A DNA stretch of 64,000 nt from the NCBI RefSeq assembly GCF_949628265.1, contig NC_088790.1, positions 24,990,545 through 25,054,544 of the forward strand, in the 5' to 3' direction. The position numbers were made by a program, and so were the translations under genes. The notes beneath the pieces are model-generated. The model was not told the DNA's origin. It searched no databases and saw only the letters and a program-made list of their open reading frames with translations. The DNA comes from Cloeon dipterum (lineage: Eukaryota > Arthropoda > Insecta > Ephemeroptera > Baetidae). Positions 36,298 through 48,491 of the stretch are shown in pieces. Position 1 is the first letter of the stretch, and each line of letters begins with the position of its first letter.

Positions 36298-38694
36298 AAA
36301 TATTTTCGCATAAAAGTCAAAATGGAATGTTGGTTTAAAAATGTACAGGTTTTGGGTTGAAAATGTGCTGTCATTCCTTGAGCGGTTTCGCACCGCACCA
36401 CACCGACACCGTGAAAAGTTCCTAACGCCGCAAGGCACAATAGAAGGAAGCTATAGTTACGATTTTGATACACCAAAAGAGCATAATTAGATAATATGAC
36501 GATTCTTAGCCGCGAAACGTGTAATTTACCATTGTCTTCACTCCCCGTATCTGTTGAGTACTTTTCATTTTGTGTTATACTTTAAAATCACATGGTTGCA
36601 GCTCCGCTTCTCGATTTTTTTGTCCCTCCAAATCACGGTGGTGGGATTTTATCATTGTATAAAAAACTGTTTCATATTGTAAAGGATTTCCTCCGAAATA
36701 AAGATGCAAAAAAATACTACAAGTTAAAACTCACAATTGTTAATTAAAACTTCCTTTATATATAATTAAACATTAACATGATCCAAACAAATGTAATAAA
36801 TTATCCCTTTAATTTACAGTTTTGGATGTGTGGAAAAGACGTTAAAAATATGAAATTGTTTTCCTCCAGGTCACCTCTTTGCAGCACAATCTATTTTGAA
36901 CTAAAACTCTTAATATCCCTTCTAATCGTGGTTGAAAAAAGCTACAAGTTTTAGTTTAATGCAAAATACTGCTTTTTTTAAGATTTATAATGATTAAAAA
37001 TTCTAGCAAATTGAGAGCAAAAAAGCATTTTCAATTAAAGCTTCTTTAAGGAGCAGATTTTTTAGCTATACCTGCAAATTTTTAAATTTAGAGGAAAGAA
37101 TTTTTTCCCATTTCCTGAGCTAGAATTTGACAATCAGGGGTGTGAAAAATCGGGTGGTAAAAAAATTCAGCCTTGCTCTGAAGTCAAATTAATTTTTTAG
37201 AGGCAATTTTAAGAAGAGTAATTAGGTTTGCTATGGCATAAAACTCGCATTTCTATTTTTATATCAATCTTAATTTTCCTTAATTTAAAATACATGTAAA
37301 GCGTAAGCGTATTTTAGTTATAATGCAATTTTTTAACCAAAAAATAAAACAAAGTTTCACTTAAAATAGGTCTTTCCTACAAAATTTTAAAAATGATTTT
37401 TATGTGAACACCAATGAAGGAAGGAGCACACTATGTCACTATTTAAACTGGAAAACTAAGACATAATTCTTATAAAAAATCAGCAGAAATATTCCCACTG
37501 TGTACCGTTTAAATTTTTGGGAAAAAAATCAAATCTATGCAATTCAGCAAAACGCCGTATGAATTTCCTTGCGAACGAGGAGATCGTTGAGATTTGACAA
37601 GTTGAAATGGCGCAACTTACGGGAATTTATATAGAAACTGATTAAATTATTGATTTGATAAGAGATGATAATTTAAAAATGCGTCAGAATCCTTAAAACA
37701 ATTTATTACTTATATTTAATCAAACATCATAGCGACACAGACAAAAACAATCGATAACCGGATTAGAACATTCCTAGTGAAAAGCTATGCAACCTGCACG
37801 ACATACGGGAAGTGCAGGCTGCATTTCATGAAAGCCAAAGGCTACAATTTAAAACAATGTCCTTATTAAATTTAGTAAATAGTTATCTTAGTATGGACTC
37901 TGCTAAATATAATCTCATAAAATGTGCTGAAAATAAAGAAAAAAAATTGAACTCGAGAGTCGGTATTTGAACCATAAAGGCACGAATGTGCTGGAGGGAA
38001 AAACACCACGCAACTGCTGATTATCATTATACATTTGATATTGAAAGCAATTATTGTCCGAATAGGACGCCGCGTGTAGTGCTCTTTGAGCCTGTTTTCG
38101 CTAGAAGCGGCGGCGGCGGCAGCAGCGTTTTTGTGAGCCAGCCGTTGGAAATAAAGTGAATATAATGACGCTTGATTATATTACACGCAGGTCTGGCTGG
38201 CTGCTCGAACAAAAAGAGTTTGATATCAGACTGCAGCCATTTTGTTTATGTAATTCCACAAATGACAGGTTTGCTGCGGCGAGCGAGCGAGCGAACGAGC
38301 GCTGGAGGGGCTGAATTATTTCGAATTTCCATTTTTAATTCACCCACCCATACGAGTCTGATGATGGAAACAGCGTGGCAGTAAACACGAGACAAAAAAT
38401 AATGCGGCAAGCAACATGGCCGACCGACCATTCACACCAATTAGTCTGCTCTTGACCATTAAGTGTTTGCATTTCTCATTCCGCCAAAGGCACACACAAT
38501 TTACGGCCATTCCATTTCATATATATATTCCGAGAAGCGCCAAGTAGATTTTTCTTCCTGCAGATCGAATCCTTGATCCTCTCTCTCGTGCAACTGCAAT
38601 ATTAATACACGCGCAAATTGAGCTCCACTTAAACCCACACTCGGTTGCAAATGGAAAATTTCAAGCTTTGAAACTAAATTTGTTTATACAGTAA
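36298..38694. other. Start of the gene desert, 3' flank of shuttle craft
   Basis: Positions 36300-37900 are AT-rich with no gene seen beyond the shuttle craft 3' end. Positions 37930-38660 form an island of balanced composition without a convincing coding frame, a candidate regulatory segment. Confidence 0.4.
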
Positions 38695-40649
38695 GGAAGG
38701 ATCTAAATCAAGTGACACCCCCCTTGGCAAGTGGTCTTCAGATTTTGATGAAATTCGGTGGAGATGTTGCCCTAGGGGACCTAAGTTGAACCCTAAAATA
38801 TTAGGTGAAAATTCCAAAAATTGCCCATTTTACAGGGGTTCAAAATTTGAGATTTTTGAAAAAGGTGATGTTTTCGGCGATTTGGAACTTTGACTCTGTT
38901 TGTGGTAAACACAAAAATTTGGTATCCAAAATAATCTACGTTTAATGCCAAACAATATCCCCACGACGACCAACTTCGTAGGTCAAAGGTCAAGGTCACT
39001 AAATTCGGGTCAAACTTTTCGAAAAAATCCCACATACCCTAGTACATAAAATTTTGAAAATTCAAAATAGCCAAAATGTGCCTCATATCCATGGTAACAA
39101 CATATAAAAAATTGGCGAGACTTATTTTTTTCTTTTTCGAGATATTTTGAATTGAGTGTTAAAAACCGGTGTTTTCCGGGTCTTCTGATCGCAAATAAAA
39201 ACACGTTTTCCGCTTAATCTCAGCTTTTATGGGTCCGATTTAGAAAAACCGCACACCATTCCATACGTAATGACCTCCCCTAGGTAATGCAAGTGATCAT
39301 AAGGGTGCCCTCCCCCTTCGAACCCTTAACCACCCCCTGGAAATCCGAAAAAAATATTTTTTCATATATTTACTATCTAAATCGATTAATTAAGCAAAAT
39401 ACTAATCAAATATGTTCCAAAATAATTAAAATATAAAATATTTCTATTTTCTTTGTAAAAATAACTTTAAAAAAGAAAAATTGCTCATGAAAAATTATTA
39501 ATGTTTATTTTAAATATATAATAATTTTGAGTTTCTTTGTTAATTCAAAATAACTGAATTTTTTATTTTTTTAATGAATTTTCGAATATATTTTCTATTT
39601 TACAGTATTTTTTATAAATATAAAGGTATGCAACCATTAGCAACAATGTTTTAAACACACAATTTTTACCCAATACCAATGGTCAATGGTTAAACAATTA
39701 TTAATAGTTGCATTTATTTATAATAATAAAATAAACACTGTAGAATAGAAAATATATTTAATAATTCATTATAAAAATATAAAATTCAGTCATTTTGAAT
39801 AAACAAAGAAACGCAAAATTATTAATATATTTAAAAAAAACTTAAATAATTTTTTATGAGCAATTTTACTTTTTTAAAGTTATTTCTACAAAGAAAATAG
39901 AAATATTTTATATTTTAATTATTTTGGAACATATTTGGTTAGTATTTTGCTTAATTAATCGATTTAGATAGTAAATATATGAAAAAATATTTTTTTCGGA
40001 TTTCCAGGGGGTGGTTAAGGGTTCGAAGGGGGTGGGCACCCTTATCATCACTTGCATTACCTAGGGGAGGTCATTACGTATGGAATGGTGTGCGGTTTTT
40101 CTAAATCGGACCCATAAAAGCTGAGATTAAGCGGAAAACGTGTTTTTATTTGCGATCAGAAGACCCGGAAAACACCGGTTTTTAACACTCAATTCAAAAT
40201 ATCTCGAAAAAGAAAAAAATAAGTCTCGCCAATTTTTTATATGTTGTTACCATGGATATGAGGCACATTTTGGCTATTTTGAATTTTCAAAATTTTATGT
40301 ACTAGGGTATGTGGGATTTTTTCGAAAAGTTTGACCCGAATTTAGTGACCTTGACCTTTGACCTACGAAGTTGGTCGTCGTGGGGATATTGTTTGGCATT
40401 AAACGTAGATTATTTTGGATACCAAATTTTTGTGTTTACCACAAACAGAGTCAAAGTTCCAAATCGCCGAAAACATCACCTTTTTCAAAAATCTCAAATT
40501 TTGAACCCCTGTAAAATGGGCAATTTTTGGAATTTTCACCTAATATTTTAGGGTTCAACTTAGGTCCCCTAGGGCAACATCTCCACCGAATTTCATCAAA
40601 ATCTGAAGACCACTTGCCAAGGGGGGTGTCACTTGATTTAGATCCTTCC
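38695..40649. mobile_element. 1.95-kb near-perfect palindrome (foldback-type element) with GTAA borders
   Basis: The left arm starts GGAAGGATCTAAATCAAGTG and the right arm is its reverse complement, ending at 40649. The centre is at about 39672 with essentially no spacer. Comparing the arms by eye, I find no mismatch over about the outer 600 bp. Scattered changes appear from about 39296 inward and many in the innermost 100 bp. GTAA directly precedes the left tip (38691-38694) and directly follows the right tip (40650-40653), consistent with a 4-bp target-site duplication. The same short open frames appear on both arms only because the arms are copies. No transposase is present. The superfamily is unknown to me. 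Confidence 0.85.
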
Positions 40650-43600
40650 GTAAAGATTTTACAACTTTAAATAATAAAATAGAATTGGATGATTTTGAAA
40701 GCTGAAAAAGAGTTTGGACACATCCTTGAACAAATGGTATGTTTCTCGGAACTATATTGATAATTTTTCGAAGGGAGTTTCGTCCCTAAACGTCTAATGA
40801 TCGTCTTTCACTAGGGGACAGTTTTTTCTGCGAAATTAACAGCAATTAAATTATTGCTTCACATAAATTTTTGTTTAGTTTAATTGCTTTTTAGCGTAGT
40901 TCTACACGGGGAAATGCACCTGTCAATTAATAAATTCTGGTGTTTTCGCTGCCAAACGATAGTGTGTAATAAAAGATGTCAATTCGACAAAGGAGTATTA
41001 GCCCTTATTTAGGGTTCGCCAGTTTCCCGCCTCCATAATTCAAAACATTTCAAACTGTTGTAATATCTTAGAAACTGGACGGATTTCAATAATCTACTTA
41101 TTTTTTAATCTATCTGCTTATGAGAAAAATCGTTTTGTGTGCGGTTTTCTTACTTTTGGAAAGAAGGATTTAAAAAAATTAGTTGTCCTGGGAAAATTGC
41201 ATTCAGATTAGGGGCTTGTTTCATAAAATAAAGCTTTATTTCGGTTATTTAATTTTTTATGTCTCGCAAATTCAAGTAAATTTTTAAAACGGCTTTTGCA
41301 GAGAGTTGGAGAGAGAATTTCCTCATGGTTAAAAACTGCAAATTTCCTCAGATTCCCGAATTTGCTAAGAGTATTGCTCCACCACTGCTAGCCGCTGAAT
41401 TATAATACCAAACTTGTACTGCTTATGTTATTCGTCCATATTTTTCATCTAATTTTAAACTCTGTTGGACGGAAGAAAGAAAAGGTTAATTTTTGGCTCT
41501 TTCCGTTGGTAGAAACAAAAATTAACTTTCCCCAGCATAAAAATTATTTGTTTACGCTAAATCCAGATGAGCAATCTTTTTTGGCAAGGATGAAACTTAT
41601 TTAATATTTTTTGGAAATTAGCTGTATATTTGAAACAAAAAGGCTGCCTCTTTAAAAATACCACACGCAGCTCAATGGCTTGTTTTACCGTTGCTTTTAA
41701 TTACCTTTAATGTCTTTATTAAGCTTATTAAAAAACACTTATAATCTGCATCGGCATGCATTCGTGTAATGATGAATATAATTAGAATATATCTAACTAT
41801 AATTTGACACGATTTGATGAGTGCGAAACTCTCGTTTCTCACGCCTGAAGGGACGTATTCAAATTTGCACCGTCTCTAATTCACACAGGTGCCGCGTCTG
41901 TTATTAGATGCATTCTGAAATAATTAGAATAATGCCGCTCCTCTAATCAATATTTATGTTTCGCATTGTTCGTTTTAAAAATTTGTTCACAAAAACCTGC
42001 CTGTGTCAAAAGTTTTCGGCGATAGAAAATGCGATGGGTTAATGAATGATATTTTGGCTCCATCGTAAACAAAATAATTCGAAATCCTTAAAAAAGAAGA
42101 AAACTCTTAATCGTAATGATTATGAAAAAAAATGTTATAAAAATTTATCAAATTGGGCTCATTTGTCTTAGTCAACTTGTACATCTGAAGTGTCGCCTTA
42201 TGATTCTGGGCTATGATACATTAATGTAATAATAATGACTAATTGTGAGAACTATAAACATCAATTTAGATTCTGCGCTTTTGATGAAAGGATTTTTAAA
42301 TCAAAAGAATTTTCTTTTAGAAGCAACATAGATGGCAAATATTTACGAATAAAAATATTCAGATTGCATTAAGCCCATATTTTTGTTCATTTTATTCAAT
42401 TTTGTTTCCCAAGAATGGATCAAATTTCATTTTTAAAAATTGATATTATATTTTTTTTATTAAAATACTAACTAAATCAACAAAAGGTGGACAATTTAGA
42501 TTAAAATCGTGATTTTCCTCTCAACCTGTGAATAAATTCGCTTAGAAACATTAATTAAAATAATAAATAAGATTTGTTGTTATTAAAAGTTTGTTAAAAA
42601 TGATTAAACTTTGGGCAAAAATAAAAAAACAAACAGAAGATGAGTAAATTTAGATTTGGTTTTTGTTTATCAAAATCTATTTTTGAGAAATAAATTCCTT
42701 TTGTCACACAGAAACATTAAATATGTAGTTTTCCAACTTCTGCAGTAGCCTACAATTATGTGAAACTCTCTAAACAAAATACAGGAAGACCAAAAAATTG
42801 ACATGCTGCTACAGGGCAGAAAAGACATTTTACCTAATGAAATTAACGGTCCTTTATTCATACATATTTCATTAAAGAAAGCAGCTGACCGCAAAAGCGA
42901 AATGACAAGTTAGCAAACAAACCGCAACAACTGTCTCACTGTCATGAAAGAAATGCCCCGTGTGTGTGTGTGGTGTGTGTCGCACGAGCTGACCGTAAGT
43001 ATACATTTCTATAAAACGTGATTGCCTATCAAATAACAATAATCAAGAGGCGCACAACAAAGGGAAGGTTTCCTGTGCGTTTTCTAAAGAAAAACTGAAA
43101 GAATGAGACTCGCGGCAGCTGTCGCGAGCTCTACAATCAGCGGTCCTTTGTTGACTTTTGTCTGCTTATTTACAAAATGATACACTCCTGAATAATTTAC
43201 AGCTGCACGAAAGAAAGAGAGAAATATTAACAAACTGTCCATTATCAACACAATACGAGCGAGAAATTGGAGCAGCTTTTGTGACAGTAGTTTTCGGATT
43301 AAAGAGTTCTTTCGAAAGCCTATGGGAAAATGTTTTCAGCTTCATAAATATTCAGAGTTGTAAGAAGTATTGGAATACCTCTAGAGCAGTAAATTTAAAT
43401 TTCACGACTCTCTTGTATAATCCGGAAATGAAGTGAAACGCTTTTGTGAGCCCGCAAACCCATAATCTTGTATTCACTCTGTCATTTTCGGACATTTGAT
43501 TTTGTATCAGGCAACGCGCAGAGTGCTTCTGATTGGCCGCAATCGCTGATCAATTACTACCGTCGACGTGGAAACCTAAAACGGTCTTCTCGCTAAAGAG

Positions 43601-46299
43601 GCGTATTCCATATTCTTGAATGTATAAACAACGTACATTAATTTTTGGGAAGGGTTACATGCATTAAAAAAATAAAACATAGAGACGTATACACACATTC
43701 CTGAAAATATTTAAAAGGTAAGAATTCTTTTATTACTAAGAAACAATACAATTCCTTCTTCATTTCTTAAATTATTTTAATTTATAAAACAATAACGACA
43801 CTGTTTGTATTTAAACAGCTTAAATTCAAGTTTTTTTATATTTCAATTAGAAGAAGCCTAATTTAAAGTGCATTATTTTACTACCAAAAATACCACTTCT
43901 AAAATAAATGTTTTGCCTGAATGTAATTAAAAAAACTATTTACACTCACAGCCCTAAAAATAATAAAATTCAAATTAAAACTTCATCATCTGCTCCATCT
44001 CTATTTTAAACAGATTTTAAAGTTTATTGATTGATTTATTTATTTTATACATTAAACCATTTTCCTAAAATTACGTCGAGAAATATATTCTTCAAATGTT
44101 TTCAAATTTTTAATTTCTAGAATGTTTCATTTAAAATATTTTTAGAAGACTATCCAAGAAGAAACAAATTCAAAATAATTGAAAACAGTGTTCGTAAAAA
44201 GACATATTTTTTAAAACAATATCGACTAAGCCGTGTTTAAAATTATAAATAAATATGCTTCTTAAAAAAACGGTTTTCAAGCGGCTAAATTAGCAAAAAT
44301 TGGCCGAAGTTAGGTTTAATTCAACTGAAATTATGTGTAAAGTAAGAAGAGAATGGTTTCACCTGAAATATCATAATTTTGAATGAAAATCTTTATTTCA
44401 TTAAAAAATATTGCATAAAAATACCATGATTTTAAAGTTGCATTTAAAATTTTTCAACGCCCTTATGTGTTTGAGCTCGTTTTTTGCCGAAAAATTAAAT
44501 TAATTTAAAACATGCCAATTTTAGACTGGCAAAAATTGCTTGGCAAAAACCAGCTGGTCAAAATTGCGAACACCGATTGAAATCAACGCACATTTCATTC
44601 GTTTGTTCTTCTCAAGAATTATTGTTAGAATTTAATTTATATCAGATTAGCTTTTTGAAGTAGTGAAACATTTTTTCGAGGAATTTTGAGTGTCGAACGG
44701 CACGGTATCGTCGGCCGTGCAGTGCAGCACGAAAGTGGCGATCGTATCTAATTCTACGGTAGGTAAAAGAGCTAAAATGGCCGCTTGCGTATGTATACGT
44801 GAAACACAAATTGTGCGGCGCATGTGAGTCGGCGGTGTGTGTTTAGCATTTTATCTGGCGGCGAAAATTATGTCAATTTGCATGGCAAATGAGTCGGCCA
44901 TAGGGCTCCAAATAATAATAATGGCAGCCGGCGGCGGCGACTGTGAGTGCGTCGAATTAATCCGAAATTAGACTGCCGAACAAATCACAGAGCGTTCTCT
45001 CTCTCTCTCACTCACATGAATCGTAATTACAATTATAGCCTTAACATTCCCGCGCACTTTATTTCGGAGCCAGCCCCGTGTTGTTATTATACTTAATTCT
45101 CTGTGATTTCCACGATATAATGAGCCGCCAGGGCCAGACGCACGAGCACTGCTCTGCTTTTCCGATTCTCTCGCCGGATTCGCGTCGCCAGGCAAGCCAC
45201 TTTGGAGCAATCACGTCCATTTATTTATTATTTTGCGGCAGCTGAAGAGCAAGCAGGAAAGGCGAAAGGAGAAAAAATATAATTTGAGACGCAGAAACCA
45301 AATTATGCCGCGCCGAAAGCCAACCGCAGCATCAACCCCCTCATTTTCATCGCTTCATTATATCCGCCCGCGACCTGAGAAAGGGATTCAAAACGATTTC
45401 TACTTTTTGGAAGCACCAAACGGTTCGACGATATTCAGCATAATAATTATTACACCAGGCCAAAAGGTTTGGATTCTCTCCTCGAATACAAATAGGTATA
45501 GTAACAAAAGGAAAAAACGGAGAGTTTTTGCTGCTTATAAAAATTTATTCCTCAGGAAAACGCAAAGCTTGAAGTTTTTTTATAGGAAAAATAAAAAGTG
45601 TTGCTTCATTCATTCTGATTTAATATTGTCTAATTGCGGAGCAAATATTTTGTCGTGTAAATTGACGAGTACATTCTCTTCTGTTTTCGCTACCTCAAAA
45701 ATCAGCATGATTCAACAAATTCTAAGCTACATATTCAACATAATTTTATTGAGGAATAATTTAAAGCCATGCATAAACTGTTTTGATATTTTTGTCTGAT
45801 ATATTCCCAATTTTTTGCTACATTTTTTCACAAATTCAATATTTTGTTTAGAAACTCCAATTTTAAAAATTGGTTTTGCTAAATTTGATATTTAATTTAC
45901 AGTAAAATTTATATTTTAATAATACAAACCGCTAGTTCTAAGACCTTTCAAGTTAATTAAAAGTCAATCAACACATCGTATTTGGAATATCTTCGTAATT
46001 AAATTTGAGCTTTAACCCTTATTCGATTGAAAATAATTTATTTTGACTTTTCGAGGTCGTGCATGGTTGTTGGCCGAGTCCCCCATGTCCCGTATGTGGA
46101 ATTTTTTTGAGTCAAAATAACTTCTGATCTTAATTCAATCGTATTTCACTCTCACAAGGAAAAACTATCCCTCTTTTTTTAAGGACTGCCCGACGCTCAA
46201 AGACGGTGTTAACTGATGCTATTTTATGACCAAATGGAGTGCGATACGGTGAAATCAAGTTCGAAATTGAGTTTTTTGTGGCGAAAAACGTAGGAAACG

Positions 46300-46700
46300 T
46301 CACCAAAACGAGAACATATCTTAATTTCTGGCTAATTTAACTCAACCATGACCTCAAAAAGTAAAAATAAATATTTTAATTTAAATACGGGTCAAAATCT
46401 AAACAAAATTCTCCATTTTCAAGGCGCAAAAAACCTCGGTTTTTCAATTTTGACTTCGATTTTCTCAAAAAATAAGTAAAGAGTGCACAATACACATTTT
46501 TAATACGTTGTTACGACGTAATTTTGGCTTTTCTACTTAGACATTTTATAGGATATGCCAGAAATGGACCTGATTTTTGACCCACGAAGTTTGTCACCAG
46601 GACGAACTTGCTTGGCGTCAAATTTAGAACATTTTCGACACCAATTTTTTGACTCTAAAATCGGACAAATGTTTGAACAAGTTTAATATTTGAAAATATA
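46300..46700 (+). repeat. Diverged relative of the palindromic element's arm
   Basis: It has the same order of blocks as the right arm of the palindrome at 40170-40470: a CGGTTTTTCAA segment, a TTTCTCAAAAAATAAGT segment, ACGTTGTTACGACGTAATTT, TTTTGGCTTTTC, then GACCTGATTTTTGACCCACG with AAGTTTG, and TTGGCGTCAAATTTAGA. Identity is low but the order is kept. Only one arm is recognisable. Confidence 0.4.
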
Positions 46701-46983
46701 AGTTCTAGGAAAGCTATTTTCAAGAACATGTATGTATTTTTTGATCGTAAAAAACAATACAAGTTCACTTTTCATTTTTATTTTACTCCCGTGACCTAAA
46801 TTTCGTTGCGATAGTGTCGCTGATTCTAAATAAGCAGTTGTACCTTTTTGTCAGGGGATCCGGCCGTAAAAATAACAATAATTACGTGCGCACAAACCCT
46901 CTCTTAGGGCCGGGTCGCAAACTCGTAATTACATGCATTTGACCCGTGACTGCAGAGGCTGGCTCCGTGCGCCTCAATGAACG

Positions 46984-47003
46984 TACACACACACACACAC
47001 ACG
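46984..47003 (+). repeat. (AC)n microsatellite
   Basis: An alternating AC run of about nine to ten units, within a GC-balanced island. Confidence 0.9.
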
Positions 47004-48044
47004 CGTGTGCTTTGTACATCCGAATTCTCTCCAACGTGTATTTACTCTAAATCTTTTAATCAACGATGTTTAATATATATAATACTTATTCACGCTCGCT
47101 TGCGAATAACTGAATGGAGTTATGCAGTGCACGCGTCTAAAAATTACTACCGTGCTTTTAATAACTTGAATGTTGCTACAGTGAAACTTTCCGGTGTAAT
47201 TTATTTGTAAATCATATGACTGATTTTTAATTATATATAAGGCAAAGAACCAAATTAACTCTTATTAAAATGACTCGCAAGCTAAAATATATCATACAAG
47301 ACACAAGAATACGCGCCAAATAATTAATTTTGAACGAAAATATCGTGCCAACAGGACAAGGTGACAGAGGACATTGTGTGTGTGAACCCATGGTGAGGTT
47401 ATTGACCAATCAATCCCGTGTTTATGACATATGATAACCGATCTGTGAAGCAGCGACAATACAATTTGGCGCAGCTCTGTTTCCACCTACGGAATTAAAG
47501 TAAGAGCTTAAAATTAATGAAAATTTTGCATTGTTTACTAATAGCAAAGTCGCTGTGGCATCGCCTTTTCCAGTAATATTCGTAAAAGCGTTTGATTTTT
47601 ATTTTCACACACTATAATATTTGTGTTTCATTGTGAAAAACTTTTGATGCGAATCGCCACAGCGAAGTAGTTCATTTGAGTTTATTGTTTGTGAAATTTA
47701 GCAAAAATTTATCCTTATACATCAGGACCGAAAACATATTCTATAAATTTCACATTTTGCTAAAATCCTCGACTAATAAGGAGAGATTCGCCGCTTGATT
47801 AGCATGTAAACTCTGAGCCAATTTCCTCTAAATTATATAAACGGCATTCTGGGAAATTTCGCTTTTTCCTAATTTTTAGATATAATTTTCCAGTAAAGAT
47901 TCACCATTCTTGAACTCGATACAAAATCAAACAACGCAGCCTTCAACCATCGCCGGACAGCGTATATTGTTCTATACATTGTACAACAATGTGATTAGAA
48001 GAATCAACAATATATGTTGAGCAGACTAGATGAGCATTTTTTAT

Positions 48045-48491
48045 TTAAAGAGGAATGATACTGGAAAAGCCTGGAAAATGCTTGTTGCCAATGCATAAAC
48101 TCATCATCCCTTAGGATTCAGTTGAAGCCAAAATTGACCTAAGGAGCACTGTAATTTTTTGAGAAAATTGGTTGGAAAGTTACCGTGCTTTTCAAATGGT
48201 AATATGGCTGTCTCCTTTACTTGAAATCCGATTTAATTTCAAAACCAAGAGTTTCCCCAATAAGTGGCATACACAATTGGACAGATCTCGACGAGAGGAA
48301 TCGGAATATGCCAAGAAAATGTGTTCAAGCACTGTAAATTTTGGAGAAAAATGGCAAAATTTGAAGTTTTATTGTAGGAACGTCTTTTTTATTATTGCAA
48401 ATTGTTGAACAAATTGTTTATCGGTCAATTGTTTAAGGCATCCAACAATTTAAATGATTTTCAATTGTTGCCCATTATCATTCCACTTTAA
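48045..48491 (+). mobile_element. Full-length MITE, about 447 bp, TTAA at both ends
   Basis: Same family and orientation as 7949-8391. TTAA is at 48045-48048 and 48488-48491, tip AGAGGAATGATACTG. It is alignable along its full length with only scattered substitutions and small indels, so the copies are fairly young. Non-coding. Confidence 0.85.

Larger units (their letters stand above)
40654..48044. other. Gene desert with alternating GC-balanced islands
   Basis: No gene is recognised. Islands of balanced composition lie at about 41750-41960, 42900-43150, 44690-45400 and 46850-47010, separated by very AT-rich DNA. The reading frame at 45233-45799 (188 codons, Lys/Arg/Asn-rich) has no recognisable domain and is probably chance. 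A block at about 46300-46700 is a diverged relative of the 38695-40649 element. Simple repeats: GT-rich at 42960-42980, CT at 44996-45010, AC at 46984-47003. Confidence 0.4.

Noticed and set aside
39010-40551. Pairs of identical 64- and 80-codon frames on opposite strands
   Set aside because: They are duplicates because they lie in the two arms of the palindrome. Composition is that of non-coding DNA and no domain is visible.
45233-45799. 188-codon open frame in the gene desert
   Set aside because: It is Lys/Arg/Asn/Phe-rich, shows no domain, signal or homology I recognise, crosses from a balanced island into AT-rich filler, and lacks promoter or splice support.
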